Shown piece by piece: positions 35,165-43,644 of a DNA stretch of 64,000 bases. The notes beneath the pieces are model-generated. The model did not search any database and had not been told where the DNA came from. It was given only the letters and a program-made list of their open reading frames with translations. Made by a program: the position numbers and the translations under genes. The stretch is from Bacteroidales bacterium. GTDB taxonomy: Bacteria > Bacteroidota > Bacteroidia > Bacteroidales > P3. How positions within the stretch are numbered: position 1 is the stretch's first letter; each line of letters opens with the position of its first letter. The DNA lies in contig JAGBJI010000008.1 in the NCBI GenBank assembly GCA_017934545.1, forward strand, positions 62,001 through 126,000, given 5' to 3'.

Positions 35165-36502
35165 ATGGACGTTAAGAAAATTTTAGCTGACGTTGAAGCA
35201 AAAAATCCAAACCAGCCGTTGTTTTTACAGGCAGTTACAGAGGTTTTGGAAACAATTAAAGATTATGTAAACGAACACCCTCAATACGATGCACACAAAA
35301 TCGTTGAGAGAATGGTTGAACCTGACAGAGTTTATCAATTCAAAGTTGAATGGATGGACGACAAAGGCGAAATACATGTAAACCGCGGTTTCAGAGTTCA
35401 GTTCAACAATGCAATAGGACCTTACAAAGGCGGATTGCGTTTCCACCCTACGGTAACTCTTGACACTTTGAAGTTTTTAGGTTTTGAACAAACTTTCAAA
35501 AACTCTTTGACCACTTTGCCTATGGGCGGCGGCAAGGGCGGAAGTGATTTTGACCCTAAAGGCAAATCAGACAATGAAATCATGCATTTCTGCCAGGCAT
35601 TTATGACAGAATTGTTCAAATATATAGGACCTGACCGTGACGTTCCTGCAGGTGACATAGGCGTAGGCGGAAGAGAAATAGGTTATTTGTACGGTATGTA
35701 CAAAAAACTTGCTTGCGAAAACACTGGCGTTCTTACAGGAAAAGGAATGCAGTTCGGCGGAAGTATACTTCGTCCAGAAGCAACGGGATACGGTGCAGTT
35801 TACTTCGTAGAGAACATGCTTAAGATGAAAAAAGATACAATCAAGGGTAAAACCGTATCTATTTCAGGTTTCGGAAACGTAGCATGGGGTATTGCAAAGA
35901 AAGCTACCGAATTGGGAGCAAAAGTCGTTGCATTGTCAGGCCCTGACGGATACATCTACGACGAAGAAGGTATGAATGCAAAGAAGATAGACTATATGTT
36001 GGAACTTCGTGCATCTAACAACAACGTTGTAAAACCTTACGCAACCAAATTCAAAAAATCTAAATTCGTTGCAGGCAAAAAACCTTGGGAAGTAAAGGTT
36101 GACATCGCTATGTGTTCTGCAATTCAGAACGAATTGGACGACAAAGATGCAAAAACTTTGGTTAAGAACGGCGTAAAATTGGTATGTGAAGTTTCAAATA
36201 TGGGCTGCACGGCAAAAGCTATTGAAGTTTTGCAGAAAGCAAAAGTTGATTTCGCTCCTGGTAAAGCTGCAAACGCAGGCGGTGTAGGAGTATCAGGTTT
36301 GGAAATGTCACAAAACGCTGAACACTTGCCTTGGACTGCAGCAGAAGTTGACCAAAGATTGCACGCAATGATGGATTCTATTCACGCTAACTGCGTAGAA
36401 TACGGAAAACAAGAAGACGGTTACATCAACTATGTTAAAGGTGCTAACGTTGCAGGATTCATCAAAGTTGCTGATGCAATGATTCAACTTGGAGTTTGCT
36501 AA
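35165..36502 (+). CDS. gdhA: Glutamate dehydrogenase (hexameric, NADP type)
   Basis: 445 residues, the usual length of the small hexameric enzyme. Substrate and catalytic segments: KGGLRFHP, LPMGGGKGGSDFDPKGKS (catalytic lysine region) and the Asp-containing DVPAGDIGVGGREIGYLYG. The Rossmann fold is at GFGNVAWG (about 237-244). It interconverts glutamate with 2-oxoglutarate and ammonia. The direction in vivo is not shown by the sequence, but it links the transaminases in this window to ammonia. NADP preference is inferred from subfamily likeness. Confidence 0.93.
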   Translation: MDVKKILADVEAKNPNQPLFLQAVTEVLETIKDYVNEHPQYDAHKIVERMVEPDRVYQFKVEWMDDKGEIHVNRGFRVQFNNAIGPYKGGLRFHPTVTLDTLKFLGFEQTFKNSLTTLPMGGGKGGSDFDPKGKSDNEIMHFCQAFMTELFKYIGPDRDVPAGDIGVGGREIGYLYGMYKKLACENTGVLTGKGMQFGGSILRPEATGYGAVYFVENMLKMKKDTIKGKTVSISGFGNVAWGIAKKATELGAKVVALSGPDGYIYDEEGMNAKKIDYMLELRASNNNVVKPYATKFKKSKFVAGKKPWEVKVDIAMCSAIQNELDDKDAKTLVKNGVKLVCEVSNMGCTAKAIEVLQKAKVDFAPGKAANAGGVGVSGLEMSQNAEHLPWTAAEVDQRLHAMMDSIHANCVEYGKQEDGYINYVKGANVAGFIKVADAMIQLGVC

Positions 36503-36531
36503 GAAACTTTTTGATATATTCCATAAATCGG

Positions 36532-36572
36532 CCAATCCTCCGGTAATTTTATCGGCAGGATTGGTTTTTTTT
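36532..36572 (+). terminator. Rho-independent terminator after gdhA
   Basis: CCAATCCT (36532-36539) pairs with AGGATTGG (36557-36564), followed by a run of eight T. Confidence 0.8.
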
Positions 36573-36616
36573 ATCCTTTTTGTTGCAAAGCAAGGCGTTG
36601 TTCAATAAATTTATAT

Positions 36617-36624
36617 TAATTTTG
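36617..36624 (+). promoter_or_regulatory. -7 box (TAATTTTG) for the lipoprotein-lysozyme operon
   Basis: TAnnTTTG consensus, 43 bp before the start at 36668. Confidence 0.65.
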
Positions 36625-36667
36625 CGTTTGTTTTAATCGTTTTAAATGCTAAAACCTATTTAATTAA

Positions 36668-37354
36668 ATGAATGCAAGGTACAGAACAATATTGATTGCA
36701 ACGGTTTTGAGTGTTGTTGCATTGGCAGGATGCGGCAAACAAAAACAGCAAACGCCGCAACAGCAAGAAGAGCTGAACACCAAGATAGTGTTGATGGAAG
36801 ACATGACCGTATCGGGAATAAGACTTAAAGATACAATAAACAATATAAGGGGTATGGTTTTGTTTGCCCGCAACAATATAAAGAAAGACGACAATGTGGA
36901 TTTGACCGTTGCCAACAAGTTGTGGGAAGATGATTTGAAATCGTTTACCCGTAAAATCAAACAAATGGAAACAAAAAATCCGTCCGATACGAGTTACTAT
37001 TTTCTTACAATAAGAAGTGTTGACAAATACGGCGATGTTGTCAGCGTATTGTACGACAGAAAATATTATCTGACGGGAAGCAAAGACACTGTCTATGAGT
37101 TTTTGAGTGTAAACTATGACGAAGATGACAATGCAAAGATTTATAACTTTGCCGATGTGTTTACTTTTGACAAATCTGATTTGAACAAATTTAACTCCGT
37201 ATTCAATTCTTCTTTTACTATGGAGCAATTGCAGTCAATAAGTTTTAACTTTGAAAAAGAAGATGTGTGCCTGAATGTGTTTGAGGGCGACAAACCCGTA
37301 CGCAAGAGGGCAAAAGCAAAGGATTTGAAAGCGTTTTTAAAGATTGATGACTAA
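36668..37354 (+). CDS. Predicted lipoprotein of unknown function
   Basis: 228 residues with a lipoprotein signal ending ALAGC (Cys22), then a glutamine-rich linker (KQKQQTPQQQEE). The body contains YYFLTIRSVDKYGDVVSVLYDRKYY and a following YNFADVFTFDKSDLNKF segment, a pattern somewhat like the DUF3298 group of secreted proteins, but this is not firm. Its 3' end overlaps the lysozyme start by 8 bp, which suggests linked expression and perhaps a cell-wall role. Confidence 0.6.
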   Translation: MNARYRTILIATVLSVVALAGCGKQKQQTPQQQEELNTKIVLMEDMTVSGIRLKDTINNIRGMVLFARNNIKKDDNVDLTVANKLWEDDLKSFTRKIKQMETKNPSDTSYYFLTIRSVDKYGDVVSVLYDRKYYLTGSKDTVYEFLSVNYDEDDNAKIYNFADVFTFDKSDLNKFNSVFNSSFTMEQLQSISFNFEKEDVCLNVFEGDKPVRKRAKAKDLKAFLKIDD

Positions 37355-38198
37355 AAAAAAGAAAAAGAAATTGACTAAAAGAGCTGTAATTATCTCTGCT
37401 TTTCTTGTAATCATTTCCGTATTTGCGGGCGTGGCATATGTATACGGAATAGATTATTACAGAAAATATTATACTTGTCCGACGGTTGCAATAGATTACA
37501 ACCGTTTTCCCGTATCGGGTATAGATATTTCCGCCCATCAGGGCAATGTTGATTGGAAACTTGTTGCGGACAGTAAGGTTTCGTTTGCGTTTTTGAAAGC
37601 AACCGAAGGTGCGGGTTTTGTTGACAAAATGTTTGAAACCAATTGGAAAGAGGCAAAGAAAAGAAATATAATAGTAGGGGCGTATCATTTTTTCAAATTC
37701 AACAAAGACGGAAGAATACAGGCACAGAACTTTATCAGCACCGTGAAGTTGACCGAAAACGATTTACCGCCCGTTGTTGACTTTGAGGCTTCGTACGGCA
37801 ACAGGTTGGGTAAATACAATGCCAAACAAATACAAAAACAATTGCTTAAATGTTTGCGGGAGTTGGAAAAGCATTACAAATGCAAGCCTATCATCTATAC
37901 CAATGTAGAATCTTACACCAAATTTATAAAAGGCAACTTTGACGAATATCCTTTGTGGTTGTGCAAACTGTGCAACGAACCTAACAAAAACACGCAATGG
38001 AAGTTTTGGCAGTACACTCACAAGGGGTCGGTTCCGGGAATAAAAGGCAATGTGGATATGAATATCTTTAACGGGTCGTACAGTGATTTCGTTAACTTTA
38101 TCTATAAATCGCACGGAAAAAATACAAAGAAAAATGCAAAGACACAAAACCGTCCTACTAATAGACGAAACCCACAAAATACTGCAAGAAAAGCTTAA
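37347..38198 (+). CDS. GH25 family lysozyme (muramidase), membrane-anchored
   Basis: 283 residues from ATG 37347 (a TTG at 37344 is also in frame). A lysine-rich N-terminus and one membrane segment (about 12-35) anchor it or form an uncut signal. The GH25 domain starts GIDISAHQGNVDW and includes FAFLKATEGAGF, GAYHFFKF, PPVVDFEASYG (catalytic Asp/Glu) and WQYTHKGSVPGIKGNVDMN. It cuts the glycan strand between MurNAc and GlcNAc. A basic tail (KKNAKTQNRPTNRRN) follows. Growth-linked wall turnover or attack on other cells are both possible. Confidence 0.88.
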   Translation: MTKKKKKKLTKRAVIISAFLVIISVFAGVAYVYGIDYYRKYYTCPTVAIDYNRFPVSGIDISAHQGNVDWKLVADSKVSFAFLKATEGAGFVDKMFETNWKEAKKRNIIVGAYHFFKFNKDGRIQAQNFISTVKLTENDLPPVVDFEASYGNRLGKYNAKQIQKQLLKCLRELEKHYKCKPIIYTNVESYTKFIKGNFDEYPLWLCKLCNEPNKNTQWKFWQYTHKGSVPGIKGNVDMNIFNGSYSDFVNFIYKSHGKNTKKNAKTQNRPTNRRNPQNTARKA

Positions 38199-39084
38199 AG
38201 CCAAAGGCTACACTGTTGACTTTTGTCCGCAATATACATACGAAGATTTAGTTTCGTGTATAGATTCTTACGATGCGTTGGTGGTAAGAAGCAAAGTGAT
38301 AATAGACAAAAGGCTTTTGGATTGTGCCAAGAATTTGAAATGTATTGCCAGAAGCGGAGCGGGAATGGACGCTATTGACGTTGAATATGCCCAATCCAAA
38401 GGAATAGTTTGTTTGAATTCGCCCGAAGGCAACCGCGATGCAGTGGGAGAACATACGGTGGGGTTGTTGCTTTGTCTGCTCAACAAGATTAATTCGGCCG
38501 ATTCACAGGTAAGAAATTTTTTGTGGCAAAGGGAATACAACAGAGGGTTGGAACTCAACTGCCGAACGGTCGGCATTATCGGTTACGGCAACATGGGAAA
38601 AGCTTTTGCCAAGCGTTTGAAAGGATTCGGATGCAAGGTTATTGCCTACGATAAATATCTTCAAAACTATACTGATGAGTTTGCAGGGCAATGCACTCTC
38701 AAAGAACTTTACGCCGAAGCGGATATACTTTCTCTGCATGTACCTTTGACCGACGAAACCAAGTACATGGTCAACACCGAATTTATAAACAGTTTCCGTA
38801 AACCGTTCTTTTTAATCAATACTTCACGCGGAAAAACCGTGCGGTTAGCCGATTTGTTGCAGGCAATGAAGCAAAAAAAAGTTTTGGGTTGTGCATTGGA
38901 CGTATTGGAATCAGAAAGCCACAGCCAGCAAATAGAATCAAATGAGTCTTTGAACGCAATGCTCAAAGAGTTGTTCGCAATGGAAAACACCGTCTTTACA
39001 CCCCATGTTGCAGGATGGACAAAGGAGTCCTATTATAAGTTGGCTGACACGTTGGCCGATAAGATTATAAAGGTTTTGGGTTAA
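38134..39084 (+). CDS. D-isomer-specific 2-hydroxyacid dehydrogenase (phosphoglycerate dehydrogenase-like)
   Basis: 316 residues from ATG 38134; an upstream start at 38083 would lie deep inside the lysozyme gene. The family motifs are present: NAD-binding GIIGYGNMGKAFA, the catalytic Arg in INTSRGKTV, Glu in ALDVLESE and His in TPHVAGWT. Its length fits the short type of 3-phosphoglycerate dehydrogenase without regulatory domain, but other hydroxyacid substrates are possible. It overlaps the lysozyme gene by 65 bp, an unusually long overlap. Confidence 0.82.
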   Translation: MQRHKTVLLIDETHKILQEKLKAKGYTVDFCPQYTYEDLVSCIDSYDALVVRSKVIIDKRLLDCAKNLKCIARSGAGMDAIDVEYAQSKGIVCLNSPEGNRDAVGEHTVGLLLCLLNKINSADSQVRNFLWQREYNRGLELNCRTVGIIGYGNMGKAFAKRLKGFGCKVIAYDKYLQNYTDEFAGQCTLKELYAEADILSLHVPLTDETKYMVNTEFINSFRKPFFLINTSRGKTVRLADLLQAMKQKKVLGCALDVLESESHSQQIESNESLNAMLKELFAMENTVFTPHVAGWTKESYYKLADTLADKIIKVLG

Positions 39085-39146
39085 AAGAAAACAAAATAAA
39101 ACTGAATGCTGCGGTGACGGAGGAGTTTGATGACAAAAGAAAAGAG

Positions 39147-41663
39147 ATGTTTGCCGATGTTATTTTGGCATTGCACCTGCCTTTTTCCTATACTTACCGT
39201 GTTCCTTCGGTGCTGCAAAACCATATAAAGATAGGACAAAGGGTTGCGGTGCAACTGCGTAACCGTATCTATTCCGCCGCAGTCATTGACATCAAAGATT
39301 CTCTTCCCTCTGACGCAGACAAACAACCCCTGCATTTGTCTTCGCTGAAATATATCTTGGATATAATAGACACTCAACCCATAATAACCGACACACAGAT
39401 TAAATTCTTTAAATGGGTTGCCGACTATTACGCAGCATATATAGGAGATGTGCTGACATGTGCAATGCCTGCATGTTTCAGATTGAAAAGCGAAACCACC
39501 GTTTCGGTTTCGCCGTATTTTAATTCCGATATTTCTTCTTTTACTGACAAGGAATTGAAAGTTTTTGATGCCGTTGCAAAGAAAATATCTTCGGACAAAT
39601 CTCCGCAAACTTATATTGCCCTGTCGGATATAAGTGCAATGACGTCATTGTCACAGGCAGAAACATTGAAAATTATTCATTGCCTGATAAAGAAAGACGT
39701 GTTGATTACTGACGAAGAACTGCATTTGAAATACCGTCCTAAAAAAGAAACATTTATAACTTTAAGCGAAGAATATAAAGACAGGGAAAAACTCAAAAAA
39801 CTGCTTGAAGAGTTTGATAAAAACAAACGCACACAACAGCAAGGCGAAGTCGTGTTGAAATATTTATCCCTTTCTTCAGGAGTCAACTGTGTAAAGAAAT
39901 CTTTGTTAACCGCAGAGGGTTGCAGTGCTTCTACGGTTGAAACACTTTTAAAGAAAAATGTTTTTGCTAAACTTTCAAAAGAAACTTCCCGATTGAAGTT
40001 GCGGCAAAAAACTTCCGACGCTGACAGCATTGTTCTCAATGAAGAGCAAAACCAATGCTATAATGATATAGTACAAAAGTGGAACAGTTGCCCTGTAAGT
40101 TTGATTCACGGCGTTACGGGCAGCGGAAAAACGGAAGTATACATCAAACTGATTGAACATGCCCTGCGTCAAGGCGGACAGGTGTTGTATCTTCTGCCCG
40201 AGATAGCCATATCCATGCAGTTGATAGAACGTTTGGAAAAGTATTTCGGCGGAAGGGTAGCGGTATACAACTCCAAATTCTCAACCCTTGAGCGTGCGGA
40301 GATATGGTACAACGTTCTGCACGGCGGCAAAGACAAGGAACAAACGTTTGATATTATTCTCGGCTCACGCAGTGCGGTCTTTCTGCCTTTTAAAGACTTG
40401 AAATTGGTCATCATTGACGAAGAACACGACACATCGTACAAGCAAAACGAACCCGTTCCGCACTACAACGGAAAAGACAGTGCCATGTATTTGGCAAAAC
40501 TTTTCGGAGCAAAAACAGTATTGGGCAGTGCTACGCCCAATGCAGAAACATACAAATCGGCTCTTGAGGGCAAATATCAGTTGTGTGAACTCAAACACCA
40601 GTACCATTCCGTGCCTTTGCCCGAAATAAAACTTGTTGACATGCGTCAGGCACTGAAAGAAAAAGACATGTACGGCATATTTTCGGGTGAATTGTTTGAC
40701 AAAATCACTCTTGCTTTGCAGGAAAAACATCAGGTGATTATATTCCAAAACCGCAGGGGCTATGCTCCCCATACCGAGTGTACGGTCTGCGGATATGTAC
40801 CCCATTGTCCCAACTGCGATGTGGCGTTGGTTCTGCACAAAGACACGGGTTCGTTGCAATGCCATTACTGCGGATACACAGCCTATGCCCAACCGTCATG
40901 TCCGCAATGCGGTTCGCACTCTTTGCGTTTGGCAGGAATGGGAACGGAAAAGATTGAAGAAGAACTGCAGATTTATTTTCCGCAGGCAGTTGTAAAACGT
41001 ATGGATTTGGATTCCGTACGGACCAAAGAAGCCTATGTAAATATTCTCAACGATTTCTCACAACACAAAATTGACATCCTGTGCGGAACGCAGATAATAA
41101 CCAAAGGGTTGGACTTTGACAACGTGTCGCTTGTAGGCGTTCTGTCTGCCGACGCCATGCTTCATTACCCGGACTTCCGTGCATTTGAACGCACGTTTCA
41201 ATTGCTTACACAGGTTTCGGGCAGAGCGGGACGCAAATACGGCATAGGCTGCGTTGTGATACAAACTTTTGAACCCGGACATGCAATAATGCAGGATGTT
41301 GTCCGCAGGGACTATTTGCATATGTATTCCATGCAGATAAAAGAACGCCGTATGCTGAACTTTCCGCCGTTTTGCCGTATGATAAAGATAACGCTTCAAC
41401 ATAAAGACCGCAACTTTATCAATCAAAAATCCAAAGAATATGCGTTGAATCTGCGGCATATATTCGGTGCAAGATTGTTCGGCCCGCAGCAGCCCGTTAT
41501 TGCAAGAATAAAAAATCTTTATTCAATGGAGATTTGGCTCAAAATAGAGAAAAATATTTCCTACAACAACGCCAAAATCCAACTCTTACGATACAACGAA
41601 GAGTTTCTTTCGCAAAGAGTTAACTCTGCAATCAGAATATCCGTTGACGTAGACCCCGTATAA
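39147..41663 (+). CDS. priA: Primosomal replication helicase PriA
   Basis: 838 residues from ATG 39147; a GTG at 39114 would add 11 residues. The N-terminal DNA-binding domain begins FADVILALHLPFSYTY. The helicase core shows Walker A GVTGSGKTEVYI (about 322-333) and DEEH in IIDEEHDTSYKQ. Eight zinc-binding cysteines lie in CTVCGYVPHCPNC and the following CHYCGY and CPQCGS. PriA restarts stalled replication forks. It begins about 60 bp after the dehydrogenase gene. Confidence 0.93.
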   Translation: MFADVILALHLPFSYTYRVPSVLQNHIKIGQRVAVQLRNRIYSAAVIDIKDSLPSDADKQPLHLSSLKYILDIIDTQPIITDTQIKFFKWVADYYAAYIGDVLTCAMPACFRLKSETTVSVSPYFNSDISSFTDKELKVFDAVAKKISSDKSPQTYIALSDISAMTSLSQAETLKIIHCLIKKDVLITDEELHLKYRPKKETFITLSEEYKDREKLKKLLEEFDKNKRTQQQGEVVLKYLSLSSGVNCVKKSLLTAEGCSASTVETLLKKNVFAKLSKETSRLKLRQKTSDADSIVLNEEQNQCYNDIVQKWNSCPVSLIHGVTGSGKTEVYIKLIEHALRQGGQVLYLLPEIAISMQLIERLEKYFGGRVAVYNSKFSTLERAEIWYNVLHGGKDKEQTFDIILGSRSAVFLPFKDLKLVIIDEEHDTSYKQNEPVPHYNGKDSAMYLAKLFGAKTVLGSATPNAETYKSALEGKYQLCELKHQYHSVPLPEIKLVDMRQALKEKDMYGIFSGELFDKITLALQEKHQVIIFQNRRGYAPHTECTVCGYVPHCPNCDVALVLHKDTGSLQCHYCGYTAYAQPSCPQCGSHSLRLAGMGTEKIEEELQIYFPQAVVKRMDLDSVRTKEAYVNILNDFSQHKIDILCGTQIITKGLDFDNVSLVGVLSADAMLHYPDFRAFERTFQLLTQVSGRAGRKYGIGCVVIQTFEPGHAIMQDVVRRDYLHMYSMQIKERRMLNFPPFCRMIKITLQHKDRNFINQKSKEYALNLRHIFGARLFGPQQPVIARIKNLYSMEIWLKIEKNISYNNAKIQLLRYNEEFLSQRVNSAIRISVDVDPV

Positions 41664-41737
41664 CGTGATTTTCTGCTTTCAACACACGGGAGAACAAAAA
41701 AGAAAGGCTTTTTTTATTGTTTGAAAGAAAAAATTCG

Positions 41738-41745
41738 TAATTTTG
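41738..41745 (+). promoter_or_regulatory. -7 box (TAATTTTG) for kbl
   Basis: TAnnTTTG consensus, 56 bp before the start codon. Confidence 0.68.
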
Positions 41746-41801
41746 CCGTTGTTTTAAACTAAAGAACATAAAATAATAACTAAATAAAATAATTTAAAGT
41801 C

Positions 41802-42992
41802 ATGTACGATAATTTTCAGAAATATTTGCAAAAGGAAATACAGCAAATAAAAGACGACGGTCTTTACAAAAACGAACGTGTTATCATCACTCCGCAGAGT
41901 GCAGCCATAAAGACTAAAGACGAAGGCGATGTTTTGAACTTCTGTGCCAACAACTATTTGGGACTGGCTGACAACAAAGAGTTGATTCAGGCAGCCAAAG
42001 ACGCTATGGACATAAGAGGTTACGGTATGAGTTCGGTGCGTTTCATATGCGGAACGGGCGATTTGCACAAAGAATTGGAAAGAAGAATCGCTGAATTTTT
42101 CGGAACTGAAGACACTATTCTTTATGCTGCATGTTTTGATGCTAACGGCGGTGTGTTTGAACCGTTGTTCGGCGAAGAAGATGCTATTATTTCCGATGCT
42201 TTGAACCATGCTTCAATCATTGACGGAGTGCGTTTGTGCAAAGCAAAACGTTTCCGCTACGCCAATGCAGACATGGAAGACTTGGAAAAACAACTTATCG
42301 CTGCCAAAGACTGCCGCCACAGAATAATCTGTACCGACGGTGTGTTCTCAATGGACGGCAACGTTGCCCCTGTTGATAAGATTTACGAGTTGGCAAAGAA
42401 ATACGACGCCTTGGTAATGGTTGACGAATCGCACTCGGCAGGCGTTGTCGGAGCAACGGGCAGAGGAACGACGGAACAGTACAACTTAAGAGGCAAGATA
42501 GAAATACTTACCGGAACGCTCGGCAAAGCATTCGGCGGAGCGGTAGGCGGATTTACTACGGGTAAGAAAGAGATAATAGAGATGTTGCGTCAACGTTCGC
42601 GTCCTTATTTGTTCTCCAACTCCATTCCTCCTATGGTTGCAGCGGCTGCAATAAAGACTTTGGACATCATAACCAGAGATAACAAATTGCAGGATATATT
42701 GCACGACAATACCAAATACTTTGTAGAAAAGATGAAAGCGGCAGGCTTTGATATCAAACCTACCCAATCGGCTATATGTGCGGTAATGCTTTACGACGCT
42801 CCGTTGTCGCAGAAATTCGCCGCAGCTTTGAGTGCCGAAGGTATATACGTAACGGGATTCTATTATCCTGTTGTTCCTAAAGGACAGGCACGTATACGCG
42901 TACAGGTAAGTGCTGCACACACCAAAGAACAATTGGATAAATGCGTAGCAGCGTTTGTCAAAATCGGTAAAGATTTGGGCATTTTGAAATAA
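41802..42992 (+). CDS. kbl: Glycine C-acetyltransferase (2-amino-3-ketobutyrate CoA ligase)
   Basis: 396 residues of the alpha-oxoamine synthase family. The PLP lysine is in TGTLGKAFGGA, with ANNYLGLAD, FICGTGDLHKELE, DALNHASIIDG and MVDESHSAG. The sequence follows Kbl closely along its length (for example GFYYPVVPKGQARIRVQ). It splits 2-amino-3-ketobutyrate into glycine and acetyl-CoA, the second step of threonine breakdown. No threonine dehydrogenase lies nearby. The convergent gcvP can take the glycine further. Serine palmitoyltransferase is a less likely alternative. Confidence 0.9.
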   Translation: MYDNFQKYLQKEIQQIKDDGLYKNERVIITPQSAAIKTKDEGDVLNFCANNYLGLADNKELIQAAKDAMDIRGYGMSSVRFICGTGDLHKELERRIAEFFGTEDTILYAACFDANGGVFEPLFGEEDAIISDALNHASIIDGVRLCKAKRFRYANADMEDLEKQLIAAKDCRHRIICTDGVFSMDGNVAPVDKIYELAKKYDALVMVDESHSAGVVGATGRGTTEQYNLRGKIEILTGTLGKAFGGAVGGFTTGKKEIIEMLRQRSRPYLFSNSIPPMVAAAAIKTLDIITRDNKLQDILHDNTKYFVEKMKAAGFDIKPTQSAICAVMLYDAPLSQKFAAALSAEGIYVTGFYYPVVPKGQARIRVQVSAAHTKEQLDKCVAAFVKIGKDLGILK

Positions 42993-43022
42993 TGCTTTAA
43001 CACAATTAATTTCATAAAAGAA

Positions 43023-43060
43023 AAAAAAGACAAGTTTTAAATAAAACTTGTCTTTTTTCT
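43023..43060 (+). terminator. Rho-independent terminator after kbl
   Basis: AAAAAGACAAGTTTTA pairs with TAAAACTTGTCTTTTT across a 2-base loop, ending in a T-run. Confidence 0.75.
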
Positions 43061-43180
43061 TTTCGCTTTTTGGATATCAATAACCGATGACCCGTTTTTA
43101 GTGTTTTTGCAATTGATTTTCAATAAGTGTGACGGCAAATTACTAAAACGACTGATTTAAAATATGTTAACAAAATGCCG

Positions 43181-43335
43181 GCACACATGACACACATTGG
43201 CACACTTATTTTCTATTAAAGATTTTTTATCAAAATAGATTTATATAAAAATAGTGTGCCAATGTGTGTCACTTTTGTAAAACATTAATTTACAATATAT
43301 TCCGAAAAACAGATGTGTGTCAGAAGTGTGTCAGC
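43181..43335 (+). repeat. Core-and-arm element, copy 2 (GTGTGYC word)
   Basis: In the 652-bp gap 42993-43644. Perfect 18-bp inverted arms (43189-43206 and 43253-43270) flank the shared AT-rich core. The arms are made of GACACA/GGCACA words. A direct pair GTGTGTCAG at 43315 and 43326 follows 42 bp after the right arm. The whole word set differs from copies 3 and 4 but agrees within this copy. Confidence 0.85.
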
Positions 43336-43393
43336 AAAAAAATGGACAAAATGCCACAAAACACCAAAAAAGAACAGCAACCTACCGAAACTC

Positions 43394-43455
43394 TTTTCAG
43401 AAAACAAAAAATCCTTTTCAGAAAAGAAAAAATTGTTTTCTGAAAAGGATTTTTT
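43394..43455. repeat. Phased palindrome array of 3 units with a 20-bp inverted repeat
   Basis: TTTTCWGAAAA units begin at 43394, 43415 and 43436 (21-bp step). The last two form a perfect 20-bp inverted repeat (43406-43425 with 43436-43455) followed by AAAACG. It stands about 60 bp after element copy 2. Confidence 0.75.
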
Positions 43456-43585
43456 AAAACGTCGCTTTAATAATAGCGAAACGACGTTTTATTTTTGATA
43501 ATATTGTGGATTCAAAAAACATTTCGTACTTTTGCAACTGCAAAACACAGAAATTTATGCCTGAGATAATTAGGTTGTAATAAAA

Positions 43586-43621
43586 ACAGTGGGGCGTTGC
43601 ATGTGTGCAACGCCCCACTGT
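43586..43621 (-). terminator. Rho-independent terminator after gcvP
   Basis: Perfect 16-bp GC-rich stem (43586-43601 with 43606-43621, loop TGTG). On the minus strand it is followed by TTTTTATTA. It lies 24 bp beyond the gcvP stop. Confidence 0.88.
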
Positions 43622-43644
43622 CAGTATGATAAATTCAATAGGGA

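Noticed and set aside
38083-38133. Upstream start of the hydroxyacid dehydrogenase
   Set aside because: It lies within the lysozyme gene and adds residues not seen in the family; ATG 38134 fits the first beta strand.
43313-43498. Open frame of 61 codons rich in FSEK
   Set aside because: Created by the three-unit array; no ribosome site, promoter or conserved start.
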